Positions 1 through 6,554 are shown, counted from the stretch's first letter. The stretch is DNA of 8,711 bases from Dehalococcoidia bacterium (GCA_028278465.1 JANQEF010000105.1:1-8711); one strand, 5' to 3'. Made by a program: numbers and translations. The notes: generated by a model not told the origin, from the sequence alone.

Positions 1-40
1 ACCGGGCGCCGGAAGTCGGCGGACGACGTGGACAGGCGCT

Positions 41-70
41 TTGACCCGGCTGCGCGCAGACCGATAGTCT
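41..70 (+). promoter_or_regulatory. putative promoter of the DegV gene, possibly leaderless
   Basis: TTGACC (41-46) matches five of six bases of the -35 consensus. After 18 bp comes TAGTCT (65-70), which fits the TAnnnT pattern of a -10 box. The ATG starts only 6 bp after this -10, so a start point at the usual 6-8 bp distance would fall on or next to the A of the start codon. No Shine-Dalgarno-like purine run lies before the ATG. The boxes are seen; the leaderless reading is inference. Confidence 0.4.
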
Positions 71-76
71 TCGGCC

Positions 77-985
77 ATGACAGAGCAGCAATCAGCATCG
101 CCTTCCCCGGAATCGGCCGCACAGAACACCGCTGGGTCGGTCGCTATCGTCACCGACTCGGCGGCGGCGCTGACCGACGATCTCATCGAGAAGCACGGCA
201 TCCAGGTCGCCAGCATGGAGGTCACGATCGGCGACGAGACTTTCGTCGACGGACCGGACGGCGGGCTGGACGACTTCTACGACCGTCTGCGCGCCGCCGA
301 GGAGCTGCCTACAACCTCCGCGCCGAAGCCGGGAGCCTGGCTGGACGCGTACAAGGCGGCTGCTGAGAACGCTTCGTCGATCCTGTGCGTCACGCTTTCG
401 GCCAACCTGAGCGCCGCTTACTACGCCGCAAAGGTGGCAGCCGAGACAGCGGAGACGGAGCTGCCGGGCGTGCCGATCACTGTGTTCGACTCGAAGGCGG
501 CGGCGGGCTCCGAGGCGCTGATCGTGCTGGAATGCGCACGACTGGCAGCGGCCGGAAAGCCGTTGGAAGAGGTGCACCGCAGGGCCGAGGAGATCGCGCA
601 GCAGGTGCGGCTCGTGGCTTACCTCGACACGCTGGAGTACGTACACCGCGGCGGCCGCGTCCCGAAGATCGCGGTCTGGGCGACGAGCCTGCTAAAGATC
701 AAGCCGGTCATGGAGTTCGCGGCGGGCGAGGCGAAGTCGGTGGCGCGTCCACGCAACCGCTCCGGCGCCTACAAGCGGTTGCTGAAAGAGGTGACGGGCG
801 ACCTGGCCGGCAAGCGCAGCCACGTGAACGTGATGCACGCTGACGCGCAGGACGAGGCGCAGTCGCTGATCGACGACATCGGTGAGCGGCTGGAGTGCGA
901 GGAGCTGTTCATGACGCAGTTCCACCCGTTCATGGGCGCACACACCGGGCCGGGGCTGGTCGCCGTGTCGTACTGGGGCGAGTAG
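77..985 (+). CDS. DegV family fatty-acid-binding protein
   Basis: The 302-aa product matches the DegV family, two-domain proteins that hold a fatty acid in a cleft; related FakB proteins present the fatty acid to a kinase for phospholipid synthesis. Visible landmarks, in order: VTDSAA near residue 25, PTTSAPKPGAW at 78-88, the TLSANLSAAYYAA stretch at 106-118 (counterpart of the usual SxxLSGTY), FDSKAAAG at 137-144, DTLEYVHRGGR at 184-194 followed by LLKIKP at 205-210, and the C-terminal GAHTGPGLVAVSY at 287-299. Length is normal for the family. The first 20 residues are rich in Ser, Ala and Pro and precede the first conserved strand, so they are probably a flexible tail. No FakA-like kinase gene is nearby. 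It ends 8 bp from the convergent amidohydrolase gene. Family assignment is firm; the specific ligand is not known. Confidence 0.93.
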   Translation: MTEQQSASPSPESAAQNTAGSVAIVTDSAAALTDDLIEKHGIQVASMEVTIGDETFVDGPDGGLDDFYDRLRAAEELPTTSAPKPGAWLDAYKAAAENASSILCVTLSANLSAAYYAAKVAAETAETELPGVPITVFDSKAAAGSEALIVLECARLAAAGKPLEEVHRRAEEIAQQVRLVAYLDTLEYVHRGGRVPKIAVWATSLLKIKPVMEFAAGEAKSVARPRNRSGAYKRLLKEVTGDLAGKRSHVNVMHADAQDEAQSLIDDIGERLECEELFMTQFHPFMGAHTGPGLVAVSYWGE

Positions 986-993
986 CCGCCGGT

Positions 994-1788
994 CTACTGG
1001 CCGAGGTCGTCGAAGCCCCAGACGCGGGCTGCCGTCTTGCCGAGCACCCACTCGATGTCGTCGCCGTCTGCGAACGCCGGGTGTTTGCGCACGCCTTCCA
1101 GCGTGTTCTCGTATCCCTCGCGGCCGGCGCTCGGGGGAAAGTCGCTTCCCCACATCATGCGCTGCACGCCGAACGCCTCCTTAGCCATCTCGAACAGCGG
1201 CGGCACGTCGTCGAAGCGAAACTCCGGCAGCAGCCGCGGCGGCCGCGGCGTGATCTCGCCAAGTCCCGGCACCTTGATCGTTGTGTTCGGCCGCTCCGCG
1301 CACTCCAGCGCCGACTCGAAGGCGGTGTATGGCGGGTCGGTGATGCCAACGCCTGCGAGATGCTCGATCACCACCGGCGTATCGGGACATGCGTCGAGCA
1401 TCTGCTTGAAGTCGTCTGATGCGAACTGGCCGGCCTTCCCGAGGCTCGTCACGACGATTCCCAGCTCGCCCGCCTTCTTCCAGATGTCGTGCGGGTGAGC
1501 GGTCTTGAACTCCTGGCCCGGATAGAGACGAACGCCCGCGGCGCCCTGCTCTGCCAGCTTTGTAAGGTCGTCCAGCGGGTCGTCACTCTCCGGGTCGATG
1601 AGCACCGCGACCTTGAACCTGTTGCCGGCAGCGGCGGCCTTCTCGAACAGGTAGCTATTGTCGTAGGTGCCGCCGTGCTGGATCAGGACGGCGCCGTCGA
1701 CCCCGCAACGGTCCATCTGGAACTCCAGCAATTCGAACGGCTCGAACCAGTTCTCTCCGGCGTGGCAGTGCGTGTCGATGATCAGCAT
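994..1788 (-). CDS. amidohydrolase family protein (amidohydrolase_2 type TIM barrel)
   Basis: The 264-aa product begins MLIIDTHCHAGE, giving the HxH metal pair of amidohydrolases (H7, H9) on the first barrel strand. Further landmarks are GVRLYP (85-90), IEHLAGVG (141-148, with H143 in the later-strand His position) and WGSDFPPS (213-220, with D216 as the final-strand catalytic Asp). The family includes lactonases, decarboxylases such as ACMSD, and other C-O or C-C cleaving enzymes. A His is also common on the strand before IEHLAG, but here that strand reads IVVTSLG and has none, so metal binding may differ from the classic set. AGGGA at 1796-1800 lies 7 nt before the ATG and supports this start. 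It is the last gene of the aldo/keto reductase-HAD operon, 30 bp after the HAD stop. A role in hydrolysing a sugar-derived lactone or similar intermediate is inference from context. Confidence 0.88.
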   Translation of the reverse strand: MLIIDTHCHAGENWFEPFELLEFQMDRCGVDGAVLIQHGGTYDNSYLFEKAAAAGNRFKVAVLIDPESDDPLDDLTKLAEQGAAGVRLYPGQEFKTAHPHDIWKKAGELGIVVTSLGKAGQFASDDFKQMLDACPDTPVVIEHLAGVGITDPPYTAFESALECAERPNTTIKVPGLGEITPRPPRLLPEFRFDDVPPLFEMAKEAFGVQRMMWGSDFPPSAGREGYENTLEGVRKHPAFADGDDIEWVLGKTAARVWGFDDLGQ

Positions 1789-1818
1789 TTTTCGTTCCCT
1801 GGTGGAGAGTTCGGATGA

Positions 1819-2493
1819 TTAGGTGTCGAAGAGCCGGGAGATGAACCGTTCGTCCACCTGCTCCAGCGAGTTGAGCGTTTCGCTGGCCTCGTGCTTGCCT
1901 TCGGCGGCCCCATTTTGCACCAGCACCGAGTAGAAGCCTGCCGCGTTGAGCGCGGTAAGGCCGGACGGAGAGTCTTCAACACCCGCACATTGCGCGGGCT
2001 GAAGTCCAAGCAGCTCCGCCGCTTTCAGGTACGGCTCTGGATGAGGCTTCAGGTTGGTGACGGACTCCAGCGTGACGAGGTGCGAGAACATGTTCGACCA
2101 GCCGAAAAGCGAAAGCACCTTGTCGACGTACTCGTCCTCGCCTGAAGTCACCAGCGCCAGAGGCACGCCGCGTCCGTGCATGAGCCGCAACGCAGAATCG
2201 GCGCCCGGCAACGGCTTCAGGCCGGTCTCGAACAGCGCTTCCCACGCCGGAAGGTAAGCCTCGCGGACATGGTCGGCCGACGGAAAGCCGTAGTGATCAG
2301 CAAGAGTCTGCAAACCCGGCTCTACGCCAGTGCCGAACGTGACAGGGTGATCGTCCGCCGGTTCCGGGATGCCGAGCGCAGCCAGCGCCGCGTGCTCGGC
2401 CCGCACATGCAGCGGACCGGTGTCGATCAGCGTGCCGTCGAGGTCGAAGCAGGCCGCCTTCAGTCCGTCGGTTAACGGGCCGTCATACGTCAC
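1819..2493 (-). CDS. HAD superfamily hydrolase, beta-phosphoglucomutase-like phosphatase
   Basis: The 224-aa product carries all four HAD motifs: FDLDGTLID (16-24; nucleophile D17 and acid/base D19), VTSG (115-118) for motif II, K149 in LKPHPEPYL for motif III, and GVEDSPSG (171-178; E173 and D174) for the metal-binding motif IV. The helical cap between motifs I and II and the KPHPEPYLKAAE stretch match the beta-phosphoglucomutase/phosphoglycolate phosphatase-like subfamily, which acts on small phosphosugars and related phosphate esters. The start is GTG; its first base begins a GTGA that also contains the stop of the upstream aldo/keto reductase. No ribosome binding site precedes it, so translation probably depends on coupling to that gene. 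The substrate cannot be assigned; a phosphatase clearing a sugar-phosphate is more likely than a mutase, but this is inference. Confidence 0.9.
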   Translation of the reverse strand: MTYDGPLTDGLKAACFDLDGTLIDTGPLHVRAEHAALAALGIPEPADDHPVTFGTGVEPGLQTLADHYGFPSADHVREAYLPAWEALFETGLKPLPGADSALRLMHGRGVPLALVTSGEDEYVDKVLSLFGWSNMFSHLVTLESVTNLKPHPEPYLKAAELLGLQPAQCAGVEDSPSGLTALNAAGFYSVLVQNGAAEGKHEASETLNSLEQVDERFISRLFDT

Positions 2494-3491
2494 GTGGCGA
2501 TCGCCATGCCCGACGTGCCCACGCCCGATCCCTCGGCCAGTACGAGGTCGTCGATCTCCTTCTTCACAGAGTCCGGCATGTCCCAGTCGCCCGGCAGGTC
2601 CTCTTTCATCTCCTGCGGCGTCTTGGCGCCGACCAGCGCCACGCTTACGACCGTGTTCTTGATCACCCAGGCGATGGCGAGCTGCGCCACGGTCAGACCG
2701 TGGTCGCCGGCGATCGTCTTCAGTTGGTCCACGACTGCGATGTTCTTCGCCAGGTTCTCGGCGCCCCAGCTCTGGATGCCGAAGTTGTCGCCGCGGTGCC
2801 GCCAGTCATCGTCGCCGAATGACTCGTCTATATTCCAAGTGCCGGTCAGCAACCCGTGTGCCAGCGAGCCGTACGCCATGATGCCCATGCCGTGCGACTC
2901 GACAAATGGCATCACGTCCGCCTCTGGCCTGCGGTCGAAGATGTGGTAGCCGATCTGGTTGGTGACGATCGGCGAGGTCTGCAGACACTCCTCCATCATG
3001 GCGACGCTGTGGTTCGACACGCCGGAGTGCCTGATCTTGCCGGCCTTCTTCGCCTCTTCCAACACCTCCATCGGCTCGGAGTGCGGCCGCGTGTGGTCCG
3101 GCCAGTGGATCAGGAAGAGGTCGATGTAGTCGGTCTGCAGTCGCTGCAGGCTCTCGTCGATGGACTTGCGGAGCTTGACCGGGTCGGAGTCGGCGACGGT
3201 CGCCGCAGTGCGGTCCGGGTTGTCTCGCTGCCACTCGCGGGCGCCTTTGGTGACGAGCACGATGTCCTTGCGGAAGTCCTTGATCGCCCTGCCCATCAGC
3301 TGCTCGCCGTATCCCCAGCCGTAGATCGCCGCTGTGTCGAACAGGGTCACGCCGCCTTCGTAGGCTGCCCGAGCGGCCTTGATCGCCTCTTCGTCATCGA
3401 GCGAGCCGTACTGGCCGCGGCCCATCGGCCAACCGCCGTAGCCGATGATGCTTGTCTCAAGTCCTGATGTGCCGAATGTGCGGGTGCGCAT
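2490..3491 (-). CDS. aldo/keto reductase
   Basis: The 333-aa product is a complete NADP(H)-type aldo/keto reductase. The catalytic tetrad is visible: D52 and Y57 in FDTAAIYGWG, K82 in LVTKG and H129 in LIHW. Cofactor-side signatures include GVSN (157-160), MAYGSL (205-210) and the VGAKTPQEM segment (287-295), which normally contacts the 2'-phosphate. It begins MRTRTFGTSGLETSIIGYGG, the standard N-terminal hairpin and first strand, which fixes the start. A strong AGGAGG lies 10 nt before the ATG. Relatives with this layout oxidise or reduce aldoses, aldehydes or pyridoxal. It is the first gene of the operon with the HAD phosphatase and amidohydrolase, so it may supply a carbonyl or lactone intermediate to them; that pathway link is inference. 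The tail (about 320-333) is rich in Gly, Ser and Ala. Confidence 0.94.
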   Translation of the reverse strand: MRTRTFGTSGLETSIIGYGGWPMGRGQYGSLDDEEAIKAARAAYEGGVTLFDTAAIYGWGYGEQLMGRAIKDFRKDIVLVTKGAREWQRDNPDRTAATVADSDPVKLRKSIDESLQRLQTDYIDLFLIHWPDHTRPHSEPMEVLEEAKKAGKIRHSGVSNHSVAMMEECLQTSPIVTNQIGYHIFDRRPEADVMPFVESHGMGIMAYGSLAHGLLTGTWNIDESFGDDDWRHRGDNFGIQSWGAENLAKNIAVVDQLKTIAGDHGLTVAQLAIAWVIKNTVVSVALVGAKTPQEMKEDLPGDWDMPDSVKKEIDDLVLAEGSGVGTSGMAIAT

Positions 3492-3501
3492 GGTGGTTCG
3501 C

Positions 3502-3507
3502 CCTCCT
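3502..3507 (-). promoter_or_regulatory. strong ribosome binding site of the aldo/keto reductase gene
   Basis: On the minus strand this reads AGGAGG, a full match to the anti-Shine-Dalgarno core, 10 nt before the ATG at 3491. It is the best ribosome binding site in the window and sets the start of the three-gene operon. Confidence 0.75.
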
Positions 3508-3559
3508 GAGTCCGAGGCCGGTCATCGTGGTGAGTTGTGGTTGTTCGTGTTGCGGGCGT

Positions 3560-3588
3560 AGTTTTGACTGAGCGAGCCTGCGTGTCAA
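3560..3588 (-). promoter_or_regulatory. putative promoter of the aldo/keto reductase-HAD-amidohydrolase operon
   Basis: On the minus strand a perfect TTGACA (3588-3583) is followed after 17 bp by AAAACT (3565-3560), which has only three consensus bases. It would give a 5' leader of about 60 nt ending at the AGGAGG site. The -35 is convincing; the -10 is weak, so the call is tentative. Confidence 0.35.
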
Positions 3589-3705
3589 TTCGAGTGCGTT
3601 GGCGGCGTGGCGGAGGTCGGATTTGCTGCTCAAGATAAGAGCTTCGCGGCAGGCGAACGAAACGCGGCGCTGCCGCACGGTTTATGCTCTGCGCCGGGAA
3701 GACTG

Positions 3706-4071
3706 ATGAACATGAACTGGACAGAGATCGAGGCCGCGGTCACGCGGGCTGTCGATGCCAGGAAGATCGGGACGCCGCGTGCGCTCCGGTTGACGGTGCA
3801 TATCGCCAGCGAGGATCCGGCTGCGAACCAGACCGTTTCCGCTCTGTCAGACGCCGCCATGAGCGCCTGCGAAAAGTGGTTCGGCGGAGCGCCAGGTTCC
3901 GAGTCGTCGGCAGGCGACAGAGAGAACCGCCGGGTGTTGATGGCGATGTGGCCGAACGGGGCCGCGGCGGCGGTCAGCGTCTCCAGGGGCGGCTCGCGCG
4001 CAGGTGGCGACCTTTCGCTCCTTGGCACCCGCGGCTCTATCTACCACAGGCTTGATGGAGCGGCTGAATGA
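3706..4071 (+). CDS. small protein resembling a standalone Gfo/Idh/MocA C-terminal domain
   Basis: The 121-aa product is not a family I recognise by name. The ATG at 3706 has GGGAAG (3696-3701) just upstream; an in-frame ATG at 3712 is equally possible, and a GTG at 3607 would add 33 residues of low-quality sequence. From about residue 47 the order of elements resembles the C-terminal half of the next gene's product: a helix ending in KWFGG (57-61), a strand pair RVLMAMWPNGAAAAVSVSRG (76-95), then GDLSLLGTRGSIY (101-113). This mirrors TWLSG, AMLLTLEDGTPATVMAGRTG and QVSVIGENGYFRF of the dehydrogenase. No Rossmann nucleotide-binding motif is present. Its stop overlaps the dehydrogenase ATG (ATGA), so the two are translationally coupled and may act together. 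The gene is real by coupling and its ribosome site; the domain relationship is inferred by eye. Confidence 0.7.
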   Translation: MNMNWTEIEAAVTRAVDARKIGTPRALRLTVHIASEDPAANQTVSALSDAAMSACEKWFGGAPGSESSAGDRENRRVLMAMWPNGAAAAVSVSRGGSRAGGDLSLLGTRGSIYHRLDGAAE

Positions 4072-5204
4072 GCGCGCTTCACAAAGTCGTCGGCATCGGC
4101 GGCAACAGGACGCACCTCGAAGGCTACATCCGGTCTTTCGCGGCTGACCCGCGCTGCGAGGTAGTCGCCATCGCAGACGAGCCGGACCTTCCCGAGTACC
4201 GCGAGGACCTGAACCGCGCACTCGCAGCTGAGTTGGATCTCCCGTATCTGCCGCTCGACGAAGCGCTAGCTATCGACGGCGTGGACATCACATGCGCCTG
4301 TCCGGACATCGAGCGACGCGCCCGCGTCCTGGCCCGCTGCTTCGACGCCGGTGTTCACGTCTACATGGACAAACCGCTCGCCGGGTCGGTCGAGGACGCG
4401 CTCCATATCGAGGCAGCCGCGCTAAGAGCGGGCACAGTGACGCAGATGTTCTCGCAGGCTCACACAACGTGGGCTCAAACTGCACGCAAAGCTATCGACA
4501 ACGGCAAAACGGGCCGAATCCAGGCAATCCACTGCGACATGTTGATGGCGAAGGGCCACCTGAGCGGCGTGCCGGAAGGGCTCGTGCGACGGGAGCGAGG
4601 CAGCGATGGCCGGTTCACCTTTGTCGAGGCGAAGCGCGAGCTATTCGACATGGGTGTATACCCGGTCTCGCTCGTGACATGGCTCTCGGGACAGCGCGTA
4701 CGAGAAGTCGCGGCGCACACAGCGAACTACTTTTTCGCAGAGCACGCCAACCTGGACATCGAGGACTTCGGGGCGATGCTGCTCACGCTGGAGGACGGCA
4801 CGCCGGCGACGGTGATGGCAGGCAGGACCGGCGTTCACAGCCACCCGATGACCGGGCAGCAGCAGGTCAGCGTCATCGGTGAGAACGGCTACTTCCGGTT
4901 TGCCGACGACGAGCCGAGGATCGAGGTCTATTCACAGGAGACCAGCTTCGTCGACCCGGCACGGCACGAGTTCGATCCGATGCTGATGTGGGCGTCGACC
5001 CGCCGGGAGACTGGACAGATGGCGAAGGAGTCGTGGGAATCCCTGACGCCGTCCGACCCGGCGGCGGATGTGCGCGCCTTCCTGGACTGCATCGATTCAG
5101 AGAAGCGGCCGGAGGTCAGCGTGTCGGACGCTGTGCATCACGTCGAGGTGATCATGGCCGGATACAAGTCGGCGAGGACCGGCCGGCCAGTGACGCTCGG
5201 CTGA
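4068..5204 (+). CDS. Gfo/Idh/MocA family NAD(P)-dependent oxidoreductase
   Basis: The 378-aa product has the usual two domains. The N-terminal Rossmann fold begins VVGIGGNRTHL (7-17), continues with VVAIADEPD (32-40), and contains the family lysine in YMDKPLAG (99-106), where the common EKP is DKP. The C-terminal substrate and oligomerisation domain starts near LFDMGVYPVSLVTWLSG (192-208). In most members this segment reads DxGxHxxD with a catalytic His; here the His position is Y198 and the following Asp position is S201, as in a minority branch. Later strands are AMLLTLEDGTPATV (236-249) and QVSVIGENGYFRF (266-278). Family enzymes oxidise or reduce sugars, inositols and similar polyols. Its ATG overlaps the stop of the 121-aa gene, and it ends 6 bp from the convergent mutarotase gene. 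The substrate is unknown; a cyclic sugar or polyol is the likely class. Confidence 0.92.
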   Translation: MSALHKVVGIGGNRTHLEGYIRSFAADPRCEVVAIADEPDLPEYREDLNRALAAELDLPYLPLDEALAIDGVDITCACPDIERRARVLARCFDAGVHVYMDKPLAGSVEDALHIEAAALRAGTVTQMFSQAHTTWAQTARKAIDNGKTGRIQAIHCDMLMAKGHLSGVPEGLVRRERGSDGRFTFVEAKRELFDMGVYPVSLVTWLSGQRVREVAAHTANYFFAEHANLDIEDFGAMLLTLEDGTPATVMAGRTGVHSHPMTGQQQVSVIGENGYFRFADDEPRIEVYSQETSFVDPARHEFDPMLMWASTRRETGQMAKESWESLTPSDPAADVRAFLDCIDSEKRPEVSVSDAVHHVEVIMAGYKSARTGRPVTLG

Positions 5205-5210
5205 AACGAA

Positions 5211-6290
5211 CTAGAACTGGACTTCGCCGTCCGGCGAGACGCGCCGCACCTCGCCGGTCCCGGTGAATGCGCCGGCACGGATCGTCACGCTCACGCTTTC
5301 GCCTGCGCCCACCGTCAGCGCCGTGCCGTTCTCCTGCGCCTGCTTGAGGCCCCCGTTGTGGAAGCTGGTGCACGGTTCAAGGCCCAGGTTGTAGCAGCGG
5401 CCATACCACGGGTAGCCGAAGCCACCAGCGAAGTTGCGCCAGAACCAGAGGTACTTGAATGTTTCGACCGGGTAGGAAACCGCCCAGCCAACGCCGCTGC
5501 TCGGATTTTGGAGCGCGTACCAGCCCTCGGCCATCTCGGTCATGTACGCCATGTCCAGCGAGCGGTCTTCAGGCGGCGGGATGTGGGAGAAGTCGGTCTC
5601 GCCCCCGGTAGCGAGCGGGACGGTCGACCACGGACCTCTATGGCCTGCTGCCAGCTTGGAGTTCGGGTCGATCGGCTCCGGGTGCGTGAGCACGGTGCAG
5701 TCGGGGACGTAGAGGCGGGTGTTGCCTGAAAGGAATGGTGGGCCGATGGCGATGTGCTCCAACCAGACCGCGTCCTGCGGCTCCTCACCCTCGTTCGTCA
5801 GGGTCTCGTCGAGCCGCAACATCGATGAGCCGGACTCGAGGGTCAGTGTCTTCTCTATGGCGAACGGCGTCCGCACGCTCCTGGCCGCAAACCGCACCGA
5901 GACCCGCTGCGCCGAGTCCTCGACAACGGTGGCGTCCCAGGGAATGGTGTTCACATCGCCGTGCAGTCCCATCTCGGCGTCGGCAACGGTGTCGGGATAG
6001 CCGCCGTGCGGAACGGCGGTCTGCCAGCCGCCTTCGTAGTAGTCGAGCCACACTGAGCCGGGATCGCCGGTGGGCGGCACGGTTAGCGCCGGGTCACGGA
6101 CGCCCCACGGCGTGCGCCACATGAACTCGGTGTCGGTGGGCTTATGGACGAACGAGTAGATGTCTGCGCCCTTGTCGGCGAGCACGATGACGCGGACGAA
6201 CTCATTCTCGATGACGACGGTTTTCAGACCGCGGTAGGTCCACGAGTCGGAGACCCGACAGCCGTTCGTGCGTTCGTCCTGGTAGTGCAT
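5211..6290 (-). CDS. galactose-mutarotase-fold protein (DUF4432 / aldose 1-epimerase-like)
   Basis: The 359-aa product has the order of motifs seen in mutarotase-fold sugar-binding proteins: an opening strand with TVVIENEFVRVIVLADKGA (24-42), GLHGDVN (108-114) as the HG substrate loop, WLEHIAIG (176-183) with H179 as the probable catalytic His, and NLGLEPCTS (301-309) with E305 as the probable base. Aldose 1-epimerases interconvert the alpha and beta forms of free sugars; DUF4432-type relatives bind or epimerise less well-defined sugars. Length fits this group. The start is fixed because the conserved strand begins by residue 24 and no other start codon lies before it. No clear ribosome binding site is visible. 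There is no signal peptide, so it should be cytoplasmic. Lying tail to tail with the sugar-type dehydrogenase suggests it could supply the right anomer to that enzyme; this is inference. Confidence 0.85.
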   Translation of the reverse strand: MHYQDERTNGCRVSDSWTYRGLKTVVIENEFVRVIVLADKGADIYSFVHKPTDTEFMWRTPWGVRDPALTVPPTGDPGSVWLDYYEGGWQTAVPHGGYPDTVADAEMGLHGDVNTIPWDATVVEDSAQRVSVRFAARSVRTPFAIEKTLTLESGSSMLRLDETLTNEGEEPQDAVWLEHIAIGPPFLSGNTRLYVPDCTVLTHPEPIDPNSKLAAGHRGPWSTVPLATGGETDFSHIPPPEDRSLDMAYMTEMAEGWYALQNPSSGVGWAVSYPVETFKYLWFWRNFAGGFGYPWYGRCYNLGLEPCTSFHNGGLKQAQENGTALTVGAGESVSVTIRAGAFTGTGEVRRVSPDGEVQF

Positions 6291-6300
6291 GGTTGAGTGT

Positions 6301-6320
6301 GTTCGGCTTCACTCAGGACA
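6301..6320 (-). repeat. degenerate copy of the CCTGAGCG...GAAG repeat
   Basis: Read on the minus strand it contains CCTGAGTGAAGCCGAA, which matches CCTGAGCGAAGTCGAA of the 6457-6482 copy at all but two positions. It begins about 10 bp upstream of the mutarotase start codon. Confidence 0.55.
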
Positions 6321-6349
6321 GGTGTTAGGGGCGCCGCTTGCTGCGCCCG

Positions 6350-6368
6350 GTCCCGATGCAATCGGGAC
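6350..6368. repeat. perfect hairpin, 8-bp stem, 3-nt loop
   Basis: GTCCCGAT (6350-6357) and ATCGGGAC (6361-6368) are exact reverse complements around the loop GCA. No T-run follows on either strand, so it is not a classic intrinsic terminator. It lies four bases before the 37-bp repeat unit and may belong to the same element. Confidence 0.75.
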
Positions 6369-6372
6369 GACT

Positions 6373-6409
6373 GTGTTTCCTGAGCGGAGTGAAACGAAGT
6401 CGAAGGATC
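6373..6409 (+). repeat. 37-bp dispersed repeat, forward copy
   Basis: Starts GTGTTTCCTGAGCGG and ends GAAGTCGAAGGATC. It matches the reverse complement of 7950-7986 at 33 of 37 positions, and all four differences are transitions. Outside the 37 bp the two copies no longer match, so the unit is well bounded. Compared with the nearby copy at 6457-6482 it has 9 extra bases (GAGTGAAAC) in the middle. Confidence 0.85.
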
Positions 6410-6456
6410 CCTGGCGCCCAGACTTACCCTGACAGGACGGGTTGTCTCCTCAAGAG

Positions 6457-6482
6457 ACCCTTCGACTTCGCTCAGGGAACAC
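6457..6482 (-). repeat. 26-bp inverted copy of the dispersed repeat
   Basis: On the minus strand it starts GTGTTCCCTGAGCG and ends GAAGTCGAAGGGT. It is an inverted partner of 6373-6408 that lacks the central nine bases. The two could pair as arms of an imperfect stem around a loop of about 50 nt. Confidence 0.8.
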
Positions 6483-6554
6483 TAACAACTCACCCTCCAA
6501 CTCGCGCCCAGAGGACACCCGAAGGGAGAGGGATTGAGGGAAAGGGTGAAAGTG

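Noticed and set aside
28..366. Arg/Gly-rich open frame overlapping the start of the DegV gene
   Set aside because: The DegV frame carries family motifs through this stretch; the other frame has the composition of an out-of-frame high-GC translation.
3457..3678. Minus-strand open frame of 73 codons in the control region before the aldo/keto reductase
   Set aside because: It covers the AGGAGG site and the start of the reductase in another frame, has no ribosome binding site and gives an Arg/His/Leu-rich low-complexity product.
3607..3705. Upstream GTG start extending the 121-aa protein by 33 residues
   Set aside because: The added segment has no recognisable pattern, while a GGGAAG ribosome site sits just before the ATG at 3706.
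6350..6368. Intrinsic terminator for the mutarotase or dehydrogenase region
   Set aside because: The perfect hairpin has no T-run on either side, lies upstream of the mutarotase start and is far beyond the dehydrogenase stop.
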